Positions 34,858 through 43,282 of a DNA stretch of 64,000 nt are shown here, piece by piece (the first letter of the stretch is position 1; the number at the start of each line of letters is the position of its first letter). Both the position numbers and the translations under genes were made by a program. The notes under the pieces are model-generated. The model was not told the origin of the DNA and did not search any database. It was given only the letters and a program-made list of their open reading frames with translations. This DNA is from an uncultured Porphyromonadaceae bacterium (GTDB taxonomy: Bacteria; Bacteroidota; Bacteroidia; Bacteroidales; Muribaculaceae), in assembly GCA_902493335.1 (NCBI GenBank), contig CABUPJ010000010.1, positions 9,963 to 73,962 of the forward strand, given 5' to 3'.

Positions 34858-34882
34858 ATAGCTTGTGATGTCACTGTTAGGT

Positions 34883-35233
34883 TTACTTCACGCGACGCTC
34901 TTTGATACGGGCTTTCTTGCCTGTGAGTTTGCGCAGATAGTAAAGTTTGGCACGACGTACTTTACCGTATTTGTTGATTGTGATTGAATCGATAAACGGC
35001 GATTCGATGGGGAAGATACGCTCCACACCGATGTTGTCGCTCATTTTGCGGACGGTGAAACGTTTTTTTGCGCCTTCGCCAGAGATGCGGATGACAACAC
35101 CGCGATACTGCTGGATACGCTCTTTGTTACCCTCTTTGATGCGGTAAGCAACAGTGATTGTATCACCGGGGCCAAACTGGGGATGCTCTTTGCCACAAGC
35201 AAATGCTTCTTCGGCAACTTTAATTAAATCCAT
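34883..35233 (-). CDS. rplS: Ribosomal protein L19
   Basis: 116 residues, full length, with the L19 core GDTITVAYRIKEGNKERIQQYRGVVIRISGEGAKKRFTVRKMSDNIGVERIFPIESPFID and the basic tail. It sits at the 30S-50S interface of the ribosome. It is monocistronic here, unlike the rpsP-rimM-trmD-rplS operon of proteobacteria. A strong promoter lies about 80 nt upstream. Confidence 0.98.
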   Translation of the reverse strand: MDLIKVAEEAFACGKEHPQFGPGDTITVAYRIKEGNKERIQQYRGVVIRISGEGAKKRFTVRKMSDNIGVERIFPIESPFIDSITINKYGKVRRAKLYYLRKLTGKKARIKERRVK

Positions 35234-35311
35234 TGTTCGATTGACTTAAAAGTTAACATTAGTCGCAATATACGCAGGCTGCATGTCCTGCCAGAGATTA
35301 CGAAATCGACC

Positions 35312-35342
35312 GCAAAGATACAACCTTTTGCCTAAACTGCAA
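35312..35342 (-). promoter_or_regulatory. Promoter of rplS
   Basis: On the minus strand TTG (35340-35342), 19 nt and TATCTTTGC (35312-35320), giving a leader of about 70 nt. Confidence 0.7.
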
Positions 35343-35355
35343 AATTATCAGTCGC

Positions 35356-37869
35356 TTATTTTGTCACAATCATGACTTTGCCGTGCGACATACTGCTTGG
35401 GGCGCGCCTGATGTTGGCGGTCAGGCGGCACGAGTTGTTGCCGGTGGCGCTGTCGGGTACATCGAAGTGATAGCAGATGCTGCCGTCGCCGGCGACTGTC
35501 CGCGATGTCACGTCATAGCGCAGGCCGTCCATCTCGAGAGCGATGTCACCGACCTCGACGGCGCCGTCGCCGCGGGTCTGCAGCAGGCGCACCTCGGTCA
35601 GATTCTTGCCCTTGGCCGCAGGCAGATTCCAGATGAGCGTCGACGAGTCTGAATCCTTGAAATCGAAGGGCGACCAGCCGCCCAAACGCTGCGAGCCGTC
35701 GGCCGCAACGGTGCGCGGAGCGATTTTAGAAGCTCGGTCGAGAAGCGCGAGACAGGCTGCAGGCACGTCGTCGTAGGGCGTCTGAGGCGACAGACCGGTA
35801 TGGCCGTCAACCCAGTCGAGCTCCCACGCGGCGAGGTCGAAATAGCGGTCGTTGCGTTTGTTTTCAAAATAGTTTTTCCAGCGCGGCAGGTAGTAGTCGC
35901 GGATAAGACCCGACCATATGCGGGCGGCGTAATCGTCAAGGGGCGTTTTGGTCCAGACAGTGACGATGCGGCGCGCATTGTGCTCATAATAGTCTTTGAG
36001 TCTGTCGGTATCGCCGTTGGCGCGGGCATAGTCGAGCCAGTTCTCGAGACGCAGCGTCGGGTGTGAGCAGAGCAAACGGTCGGCGCCCATGGCGAGAGCC
36101 TCAAACTCGGTCTCTATCTCCTTGGCCTTGTCGATATTGTTATTGCTGAACTCATCTTCCCAGTTCTGGGCTAAGATTTCCATCTTGGCACCGAGATACT
36201 GCACGGTATTCTCGACCAGATCGCTGACAAAGAGCGGCGACTGCCTCATCTCAGGCGTGGCCGAGGCAAAGCTCTCGACAGCCTTGTAGAAGTCGTCGTT
36301 GACGTGGACATTGCCGCTGAACATCGTACCCGGGCGGAACTGCCAGTTATAGCGGGGATTGTCGACAAGCGTGGCGTAGACAGAGGTCTGCAGCTTGTCC
36401 CAGCAGTCGCCGACGGCATCGCTCTGTTTGCCATAGCGGCACTGCATATATCTGTTGTGCCAGTCTTTGACATCGATCGAGTCGGCGGTCCAGCCGGCAT
36501 CGGTGATAAGTTCATAAAGCACTTCGTTGTTCTCGACACCCTCGGGTGCCATGCCGAAACCAGCGAGGCGCCCGCGGTTAGGTGAGTTGAGCGCCTCGAA
36601 ACGGCCGTTGGCATAGAACTCGGGTATACCCGACAGAGCGCTCTTGCCCCCCATGTTAGGTATGACGCTGTAGACCCACTCCTTGTTATAGAAGCCCTTG
36701 TAGAACTCCCAGTTATAGTCTATCTTCCAGAAACATTTGTTATAGTCGACGGCGAGGTCGAGCAGCAGCAGCTTGTCGTCGGGAACTTTGCTGACAAGAG
36801 CCTGAAGGGTCTCGTAATCCCAGATCTGACGCATATAGCCGAACATCCATCCCTGCATGACCCATATCGCATCGGGGTTGCCTCCCTTGATCGAGCTGTA
36901 GACTTCGTCGCCGTAGTTGGCGAGCATGTCATAGCGCTCCTGAGTGCCCTTGGGCGGGAAAGGTATGTCCATCTCGTTGAAGCTGTCGGCGATGTAATAG
37001 TCGTTTTTGCCGAACTCTTTCTCCCACTCCTCGATAAACATGCGTCCTATCTTCTGGAACAGGGGCGAGTCTGGCGAGACCATCCAGTTCTTTGACACAC
37101 CGCCGAGCCATGATGTCTCGAACAGCTCGATATCGGGATAAAGACGTTTGATGCCCTGCGGGACAAAGCCGGCGAACGCGGGGCAGATAGGCTTCATGCC
37201 CAGCGATTTCATGCGGTCGAGTATCTTGTGCTGCAGTTCGATCTGCCCCTCGTGCCACTCTGCGGGCAGCGGTCCGTCGATAGAGCTGATGTTGCCCATG
37301 CGCATCCACGGGAAGTGTGCCGGACCGACAAAATATGCCGCTATCTCCTCGTCGGTCAGACCGAGTTTTTTCCATACTCGCGCCGTGATGGCCTCGTTTG
37401 CCACAAGGGCGAGAGGCATGTCGATGCCGTGGAGAGCCATCCAGTCGATTTCGCGCTCCCATCGCGCCCAGTCCCAGTAGGGCGTCGTGTAGCCGAACGT
37501 AACGACATTGAAGTAGTAGTGGTGTTTGAACGGCGAGGTGACCGACACTGTCTCGCTGTCGGCGAGCGTTGCGGGCCAGTCGAGACGGTTGCCCGTCCAC
37601 GACGAGATGCCGGCGCCGTTGTTTTTGACAAAATCATAAAAACCGCGGCAGGCGGCGACACCGCTGCTGGCCCTGACGGTCAGACGGCCGTCGGTGACGG
37701 TAGTCTCATAGACGTCACGGCCGTCGTTTTTGTCAAGACTCACTGATACTTCGACCGGAATATTTTCACCGGCAAAACGCCTGATGACGTCTGCGGCGGC
37801 ATCGTCGAGGGCTGCCGTGGCAGCAAAAGCGACGAAAAGCGATGATAAGGCAATGATTGGTTTGTTCAT
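35356..37869 (-). CDS. Alpha-N-acetylglucosaminidase, GH89
   Basis: 837 residues from the ATG at 37867-37869, which begins a normal signal peptide (MNKPIIALSSLFVAFAATA); eight further codons are open upstream. NAGLU N-terminal domain, TIM barrel (MALHGIDMPLALVANEAITARVWKKLGLTDEEI; YYIADSFNEMDIPFPPKGT with a likely catalytic Glu) and helical C-terminal domain are all present. They are followed by about 90 residues that look like an added beta-sandwich. GH89 enzymes remove alpha-linked GlcNAc, for example from gastric-type mucin or heparan sulfate. It is secreted to the periplasm or surface. No SusC/D pair adjoins it. Confidence 0.94.
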   Translation of the reverse strand: MNKPIIALSSLFVAFAATAALDDAAADVIRRFAGENIPVEVSVSLDKNDGRDVYETTVTDGRLTVRASSGVAACRGFYDFVKNNGAGISSWTGNRLDWPATLADSETVSVTSPFKHHYYFNVVTFGYTTPYWDWARWEREIDWMALHGIDMPLALVANEAITARVWKKLGLTDEEIAAYFVGPAHFPWMRMGNISSIDGPLPAEWHEGQIELQHKILDRMKSLGMKPICPAFAGFVPQGIKRLYPDIELFETSWLGGVSKNWMVSPDSPLFQKIGRMFIEEWEKEFGKNDYYIADSFNEMDIPFPPKGTQERYDMLANYGDEVYSSIKGGNPDAIWVMQGWMFGYMRQIWDYETLQALVSKVPDDKLLLLDLAVDYNKCFWKIDYNWEFYKGFYNKEWVYSVIPNMGGKSALSGIPEFYANGRFEALNSPNRGRLAGFGMAPEGVENNEVLYELITDAGWTADSIDVKDWHNRYMQCRYGKQSDAVGDCWDKLQTSVYATLVDNPRYNWQFRPGTMFSGNVHVNDDFYKAVESFASATPEMRQSPLFVSDLVENTVQYLGAKMEILAQNWEDEFSNNNIDKAKEIETEFEALAMGADRLLCSHPTLRLENWLDYARANGDTDRLKDYYEHNARRIVTVWTKTPLDDYAARIWSGLIRDYYLPRWKNYFENKRNDRYFDLAAWELDWVDGHTGLSPQTPYDDVPAACLALLDRASKIAPRTVAADGSQRLGGWSPFDFKDSDSSTLIWNLPAAKGKNLTEVRLLQTRGDGAVEVGDIALEMDGLRYDVTSRTVAGDGSICYHFDVPDSATGNNSCRLTANIRRAPSSMSHGKVMIVTK

Positions 37870-37951
37870 AAGAATAATTGTGTCCCGGAGCAAAACGCCA
37901 CCGTTTATAAAATCTTTGGTTTAATAGGCCGTTGTAAATTAAGGTATTGAG

Positions 37952-37983
37952 GCAAAATTAGTCAACTTCGGCCACGTATGCAA
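37952..37983 (-). promoter_or_regulatory. Promoter of the GH89 gene
   Basis: On the minus strand TTG (37981-37983), 20 nt and TAATTTTGC (37952-37960), about 80 nt from the start codon. Confidence 0.65.
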
Positions 37984-38018
37984 ATCGCAATTCACAAAAA
38001 ATGCTAAACGGCTCGCCG

Positions 38019-39218
38019 TCACCGTTTTCTGAGATCAGGCAGAAAAGCCGCCACAGCGCCGAGCAAAGGCATGTAGGCACAGAAGTTATAGACCGCCTCG
38101 ATGCCGTAGCGGTCGGCGAAGTCACCGAGCATGGCCGACGCCACACCGCCTACACCGAAAGCGAAGCCGAAGAAGAGCCCCGAAATCATGCCGAGCTTGG
38201 TCGGCAGAAGCTCCTGGGCATACAGCAGTATCGCCGGGAAGGCCGACGACAGCGTGAAACCCGCGCAGAAACTCATCACCGCTGTGAGGGCCAGTGACAC
38301 ATGCGGCATCAGCAGGCTGAACGGCGCCGTGCCGAGTATCGACACCCAGATGACGAGCTTGCGGCCGTAACGGTCGCCGACGGGCCCTCCGACAAGCGTG
38401 CCGGCTGCCGTCGAGACAACGAAGATAAAGAGGAATATCTGCGACTGCGACACCGTGACTCCGAATTTATCTATCAGATAGAACGTATAATAGCTCGACA
38501 GGCTGGCCATATAGATATATTTCGAGAATATCAGCACGACGATGACGGCGATTGCAAAAAATGTGCGTCGGCGCGACAGCGGCAGGCGGTGATGCGCGGC
38601 TTCGCGCGTCTCATGCTTCATGCGCTCGAGATAAGAGCGGTACCACCGGCAGATAGGCCGCATCACGGCAAAACATGCGAAGGCAAACAACAGGAAGACC
38701 ACGACATACTGACGTCCGCGCGGAGCGACTATCAGTGCCACGAGCAGTGGTCCGACTGAACCGCCGAAATTGCCGCCTACCTGAAAGACCGACTGGGCGA
38801 AGCCACGTCGCTCATGACCGGCGAGCGACGTGATGCGCGAAGCCTCGGGATGAAGCGTCGCCGACCCTACCCCCACCATAAACACAGCTAAGAGGATACC
38901 GGGTAGCGTCGAGCTGAACGCAAAAAGCACGATGCCTATCGAAGTGCTGCACATGCCGGCCGGCAGACTCCACACAAAAGGGCGACGGTCGAAAGCATAG
39001 CCCACGACTGGCTGAAATATCGACGCTGCGAGCTGATAGACAAGCGTCACCAGGCCTATCTGAGCGAAGTTAAGGCCGAGGTCGCCCTTGAGCATCGGGT
39101 AGACGGCCGTAATCACCGACTGAAGCAGGTCGTTGAGACAGTGGGCCGCAGACAATGCTAACAGCACATGAAATGTAGGCATCGAGGCAAGTCCCCGCAA
39201 CTTTTTAAGCAGACTCAT
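38019..39218 (-). CDS. MFS transporter, fosmidomycin-resistance (Fsr)-like
   Basis: 399 residues and 12 transmembrane segments. The N-terminus LALSAAHCLNDLLQSVITAVYPMLKGDLGLNFAQIGLVTLVYQLAASIFQPVVGYAFDRRP and GSATLHPEASRITSLAGHERRGFAQSVFQVGGNFGGSVGPL are typical of the Fsr subgroup of the major facilitator superfamily. Drug export is known for some members; the natural substrate is unknown. It is a single gene with its own promoter. Confidence 0.92.
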   Translation of the reverse strand: MSLLKKLRGLASMPTFHVLLALSAAHCLNDLLQSVITAVYPMLKGDLGLNFAQIGLVTLVYQLAASIFQPVVGYAFDRRPFVWSLPAGMCSTSIGIVLFAFSSTLPGILLAVFMVGVGSATLHPEASRITSLAGHERRGFAQSVFQVGGNFGGSVGPLLVALIVAPRGRQYVVVFLLFAFACFAVMRPICRWYRSYLERMKHETREAAHHRLPLSRRRTFFAIAVIVVLIFSKYIYMASLSSYYTFYLIDKFGVTVSQSQIFLFIFVVSTAAGTLVGGPVGDRYGRKLVIWVSILGTAPFSLLMPHVSLALTAVMSFCAGFTLSSAFPAILLYAQELLPTKLGMISGLFFGFAFGVGGVASAMLGDFADRYGIEAVYNFCAYMPLLGAVAAFLPDLRKR

Positions 39219-39239
39219 ACACAGAATTGAAAACTACCT

Positions 39240-39270
39240 GCAAAGTTACAGCATTTTTGCGAAAGCACAA
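39240..39270 (-). promoter_or_regulatory. Promoter of the MFS gene
   Basis: On the minus strand TTG (39268-39270), 19 nt and TAACTTTGC (39240-39248). Confidence 0.65.
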
Positions 39271-39276
39271 TTGGGG

Positions 39277-39337
39277 CAATGCAAAATGCACAATTAAGCG
39301 CGGATCAGGCGCTATGGAGGTACGGCTTCAGCTGTAG
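39277..39337. repeat. Copies of two dispersed intergenic repeats
   Basis: CAATGCAAAATGCACAAT (39277-39294) is an exact copy of part of the apbE/tolC repeat. It is followed by TACGGCTTCAGCTGTAG (39321-39337), which differs by one base from a palindrome at 63904-63920. Both lie in the 150-nt gap upstream of the MFS gene. Confidence 0.75.
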
Positions 39338-39371
39338 CTTCGACAACAAAGTATCATCTCAACTGGCTAAA

Positions 39372-40034
39372 CTAATCCTCCGATTTTCTATCGTCGAAAT
39401 TAATACCTATAACACCCGCACCGACAATTATGCCTATTATCCAGCAAGCCCACGCCGGAGCGCTTAGCGCGGCCGAAATCACTCCCGCAAGAAGACCAAT
39501 CCCGACACCAAGCACGACACAAATCGCACCGCCTATATAAGGAATAAACACTGCTATAGCAAGTAAAATCCATGTTATTACGCCTATCCACCATGTCCCC
39601 GTAGCCGCCCAAACCGCTCCGCCGACCAAGGCTAATTGTGCCCAAAGACATCCCGAGTTTGAAGAGCCCGTTTTTTCGACAATGACAGTCTGTTCCTGAC
39701 TCACCTGCTGAGTCATGTTATTTGCCTGCGAAAGTTGGATGTTTATTATTGGCTGCTGATTGACCGGCTGTTGATTGAGTGTCGCAGATGTATTGTTCGC
39801 CGGTACTTGACTGCCGTTGACATTTATATTTGCCGGCACGGTACCATCTGTCGACCTGACTGTTAGATCTGAGTTTTCCGGGACACTGGCATTTTTCATG
39901 ATATCAGAATCTACAGGCTCAGCCATGAGTACGGCCTTTTCTGCATCAAGCCATTCGCCGCAAAAACGACATTTTTTTGCCGCAAGGGCTATTTCTTCAC
40001 CGCAGAACGGACATTTTTTCCGATTTTCAGTCAT
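39372..40034 (-). CDS. Zinc-ribbon membrane protein
   Basis: 220 residues. An N-terminal zinc ribbon with two CxxC pairs (KKCPFCGEEIALAAKKCRFCGEWLD) is followed by a low-complexity Asn/Gln-rich linker (VNQQPIINIQLSQANNMTQQVSQEQ) and three C-terminal hydrophobic helices, the last two Gly/Ala-rich. No catalytic domain is recognised. The plan is shared by many bacterial zinc-ribbon proteins of unknown role. The cysteines face the cytoplasm if the helices are conventional. Confidence 0.8.
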   Translation of the reverse strand: MTENRKKCPFCGEEIALAAKKCRFCGEWLDAEKAVLMAEPVDSDIMKNASVPENSDLTVRSTDGTVPANINVNGSQVPANNTSATLNQQPVNQQPIINIQLSQANNMTQQVSQEQTVIVEKTGSSNSGCLWAQLALVGGAVWAATGTWWIGVITWILLAIAVFIPYIGGAICVVLGVGIGLLAGVISAALSAPAWACWIIGIIVGAGVIGINFDDRKSED

Positions 40035-40157
40035 AAAATTAGTTTTAAGCTATTTGCGGCAAAAATAAGCAAATCCACCGAGTCCGTCCCGGGTCAAACA
40101 GGTTCAAATCGAGTCAAATACGCAATCCAAGATATCCAATCAAGGAGCAAAAGAGTT

Positions 40158-40940
40158 TTATTCTTGCCCCGGGAGGAGGAGGAGGAGGCAGACGACGGGG
40201 CAGTGATCCGAGGCCATGGACTCATTGACGACCTGCGACGACAACACGGCCGGAGGGTTGTCTCCCTTATACATGATATAATCTATTGTCACGGTCGGAT
40301 TGTCGGCGGGAAAGGTCGGCGAAGCCGCATCACTCAACGGCGTAAACGTCTGCGACAAAGCCTCTATCGCAGGACTGTCGGGCGAAGCATTGAAGTCACC
40401 GGCAAGAATCAGAGGCTTGTCAAACGCGGCAGCCTCGCGGGCGAGAATATCGACCGAAGCCAGACGGTCGGCATCGGTGAGCGACAGGTGGGTCACGCCC
40501 ATGACATAATTTTCAAACTCAGCGAGCAACAGCGTGCGCTCTTCTTCAGCACCGGGCAATGGCACACGGCGCACCGACAAGGGACGTTCACGGCTCAGAA
40601 GTCCAATGCCATAGCGGCCCCCGTCAAAGTCTATGGCCGCCGAGAAGACAGGATTCATCCCGGTCGCGGCAGCTATATCGCCCAATATATATCGGCCGCC
40701 GCTGCGGTTGGTGACACTGTCGACCTCCTGCACGGCAACGACATCGGCCCCGGACGCGATGATGACATCGGCTATGCGCCTGACATCGCGGATGCCATCC
40801 ATGCCGACAGCGTTATGGACATTATAACTCATGACGCAAATCGTGTCGCCCTGCGCCGGGGCGATGGCAGCCGAAGTGAGCGCCGCTGTTAATCCGGCGG
40901 CAAACATCGCACCGGTCAGAATCAATCGTTTTAATCTCAT
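40158..40940 (-). CDS. Secreted endonuclease/exonuclease/phosphatase-fold enzyme
   Basis: 260 residues with a signal peptide (LILTGAMFAAGLTAALTSAAIA). Fold motifs are ICVMSYNVHNAVG (Asn), DVVAVQEVD (catalytic Glu), ILAGDFNASPDS (Asp-x-Asn) and MASDHCPVVCLL (His of the SDH motif). The superfamily includes nucleases and lipid or inositol phosphatases; substrate is unknown. It lies 23 nt after tamL on the same strand, so it may be part of the tamB-tamL unit. Confidence 0.9.
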   Translation of the reverse strand: MRLKRLILTGAMFAAGLTAALTSAAIAPAQGDTICVMSYNVHNAVGMDGIRDVRRIADVIIASGADVVAVQEVDSVTNRSGGRYILGDIAAATGMNPVFSAAIDFDGGRYGIGLLSRERPLSVRRVPLPGAEEERTLLLAEFENYVMGVTHLSLTDADRLASVDILAREAAAFDKPLILAGDFNASPDSPAIEALSQTFTPLSDAASPTFPADNPTVTIDYIMYKGDNPPAVLSSQVVNESMASDHCPVVCLLLLLPGQE

Positions 40941-40963
40941 TATCAGGAAATGTGGTTGGTTTA

Positions 40964-43282
40964 TCAGAAGGGATAGCCGATGGCGAGGTGGAAGGCAAGC
41001 GACCGGCCGAAGGATTTCATATTGTAATAGCCCCGTTTGCCGGTATCGTAGGGAGCATGAATCCCGATGCCGAGGTCACCGCGCAAGACGAGCATGCCGA
41101 TGTCGAAGCGCAGGCCTACGCCGGTACCGAGGGCAAGATCCTTGAGAAATGTCGAGGCCTCGAGAGTGCCGCCCGGTCGCTGCGGGTCTTCTTTCAGAAG
41201 CCACACGTTGCCGGCGTCGACAAAGACCGCTCCGTGAAGCGGACCGGCAATCGGAAAGCGGTATTCGATATTGGCCTCGAACTTGAATGTACCTGTCTGG
41301 TCGAAGTAAGTGCCGTTGCCCGAGTTGGGGTCATGATAGCTGCCGGGGCCTATACTTCTGACCGTAAACGCTCTGACCGAGTTGGCACCGCCGGCATAGA
41401 ACTGTTCGGCATATGGCACCTGCGACGAGTTGCCGTAGGCATGGGCCGCCCCGACGGCGACACGCGTCATGAGCCAGTGTTCGCCCGGGGCTATGCGCCG
41501 GCCGTAGACAAGCTGCGTCGAGCCTTTGACAAACTGTGAGAACGGAGTACCGAAAAGCTCTTTCTCCCCGTGCTTGCCGCAAAGGCTGTAGATGCCCCAG
41601 AATATATTGCCCGCTTCCTGGATGGTAAACTGCCAGTTGAGGGTGTTGTCGCGTCCGATGGCGCGGTCGAAGACATAACTGTAGATCATCTGAGGTATAA
41701 ACTGGCTCATGAAACTCTGGGCCACAGCCGGGTTGGCGTTCATTATCGAATCGAAGGCCTCGGTGGTGTGCATCAGATTGGTATATGTCAGCTTGAAAGG
41801 CGTGAACGAGTTTGACACATGGCGCGAAACCCGCCAGTCATAGCTGACCGAGGCGTTAAACTGAGCCATTTTGAAAAAATGCGGACGGTTGAGCAGGTCG
41901 GCGTTAAGCTGGAAACGCGTCCACGGCAACTGGAACCGGCTGCGGGGAATAAATTTAGGCGCAAGCAGCCGCGGGAAAGCCAGCGACGCCGTCAGCCCGA
42001 CTTCATATGAATTGAATACCGAGCTCCGGCTCTTGCCGGTCTGCCACTCGTATGCGCCTGTGACATTGACACCCAGCTGCTCGCCGCCGCCGAAGATATT
42101 TCGGTTGGTGACGCCAAAACTCAGGCCCGGGCCGAGATAGCTGTTTGACTTCGACGAGGCGTTGACCTCGAACGAAACCTCGAGCGGCGAGTCAAACGTG
42201 CAGTTTACCAACACGTTCAGCACATCGTTGCCGCCGGTAGTGTCGGGTATGGCCGAGATGTCGATGGCACTGAAGATGCCGAGCCGTGACAGATATGTCT
42301 GCGTGCGGTTCATGTCGCGCACAGAAAACACACGCCCCGGACGGAAGGTGACACACTCGGGAATTAGATTACGGCGCAGACGCGACGGACGCATCTGTAT
42401 CAGCGTAGCGCGTGGTGTGGCTATGGTGTCAGGTTCGCCGCCGCCCCAGTGGCGGTTGGCCACGACGGTCACTTTGCCCGTGCGGTAAGGCTTAAGGGCG
42501 AAACGCGGCGCGTTGGATGCCAGCACCATCTTCATCGTCAGCGCGCCCGGACGGGCCACGCTGTCGGCAAGATACTCGATATACTCGGGCCGGAAGAAAT
42601 AATAGCCGCGGTTACGCAGACGGTTGGTGATGCGCGTTCGGGCGGCACTCAGCGAATCGACCGAATATCGCATCTTCGAGAACAGATAGGGGTCTCTGAG
42701 CGCCAGCGAATCAATCAGGGTTGTCAGACGGCAGGTGTCGGGCATGAGCATCATCGTATCAATCGGATACTCCTTGCCGGGATTGACCGTATATCTGATG
42801 GCAGCTTTCTTCCTGTTTTTGCCTTTTATCAGCTCATAAGACGCCGTGCCGCTGAAGAAACCGTTATTGTCAAGCATCTCGTCGATCATCTTCACCCTCA
42901 CTTCAGGGCGCACATCGGAGACAAGCACCGGCTCTTCGACAAGTTTCTCATAAATCCAGTGCTTGAACCCTTTGGGCGGATTCGGCCAGTTGTTGTAGAC
43001 CCACAGCCCGAGGGGGAAGGGATAGCGCCACGACAACAGTTTCCAATAGTTGTTCGGAGCCACGTCGACGGTCGAGGCGATTGTCGATTTCAGAGCTGCC
43101 GGCACGACGACAGAGTCATTGTTATATTTCACGGCCTTGGTGCCCGTATAAAGCAGTTCGCCCTCGGGTATGCGCCGCGTTGTCGAACAGGCCGACACCA
43201 GCAGCAATATCACGGCCGCAATCAGGGCCGATGACGGCACGCCGGCCATAAAGGCGCTATTTCGTCTCTTTGTCCTTTTCAT
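40964..43282 (-). CDS. tamL: TamL, BamA-superfamily outer membrane lipoprotein
   Basis: 772 residues. The signal sequence ends in a lipobox (ILLLVSAC, Cys32), which distinguishes Bacteroidota TamL from proteobacterial TamA. POTRA-like segments fill the N-terminal half (LRNRGYYFFRPEYIEYLAD; FRPGRVFSVRDMNRTQTYLSRLGIFSAIDI). The C-terminal 16-strand barrel has the VRAF motif (GGANSVRAFTVRSIGPG) and ends AFHLAIGYPF with a terminal aromatic. It partners TamB, encoded directly upstream with a 26-nt overlap, in outer-membrane biogenesis or lipid transport. Confidence 0.92.
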   Translation of the reverse strand: MKRTKRRNSAFMAGVPSSALIAAVILLLVSACSTTRRIPEGELLYTGTKAVKYNNDSVVVPAALKSTIASTVDVAPNNYWKLLSWRYPFPLGLWVYNNWPNPPKGFKHWIYEKLVEEPVLVSDVRPEVRVKMIDEMLDNNGFFSGTASYELIKGKNRKKAAIRYTVNPGKEYPIDTMMLMPDTCRLTTLIDSLALRDPYLFSKMRYSVDSLSAARTRITNRLRNRGYYFFRPEYIEYLADSVARPGALTMKMVLASNAPRFALKPYRTGKVTVVANRHWGGGEPDTIATPRATLIQMRPSRLRRNLIPECVTFRPGRVFSVRDMNRTQTYLSRLGIFSAIDISAIPDTTGGNDVLNVLVNCTFDSPLEVSFEVNASSKSNSYLGPGLSFGVTNRNIFGGGEQLGVNVTGAYEWQTGKSRSSVFNSYEVGLTASLAFPRLLAPKFIPRSRFQLPWTRFQLNADLLNRPHFFKMAQFNASVSYDWRVSRHVSNSFTPFKLTYTNLMHTTEAFDSIMNANPAVAQSFMSQFIPQMIYSYVFDRAIGRDNTLNWQFTIQEAGNIFWGIYSLCGKHGEKELFGTPFSQFVKGSTQLVYGRRIAPGEHWLMTRVAVGAAHAYGNSSQVPYAEQFYAGGANSVRAFTVRSIGPGSYHDPNSGNGTYFDQTGTFKFEANIEYRFPIAGPLHGAVFVDAGNVWLLKEDPQRPGGTLEASTFLKDLALGTGVGLRFDIGMLVLRGDLGIGIHAPYDTGKRGYYNMKSFGRSLAFHLAIGYPF

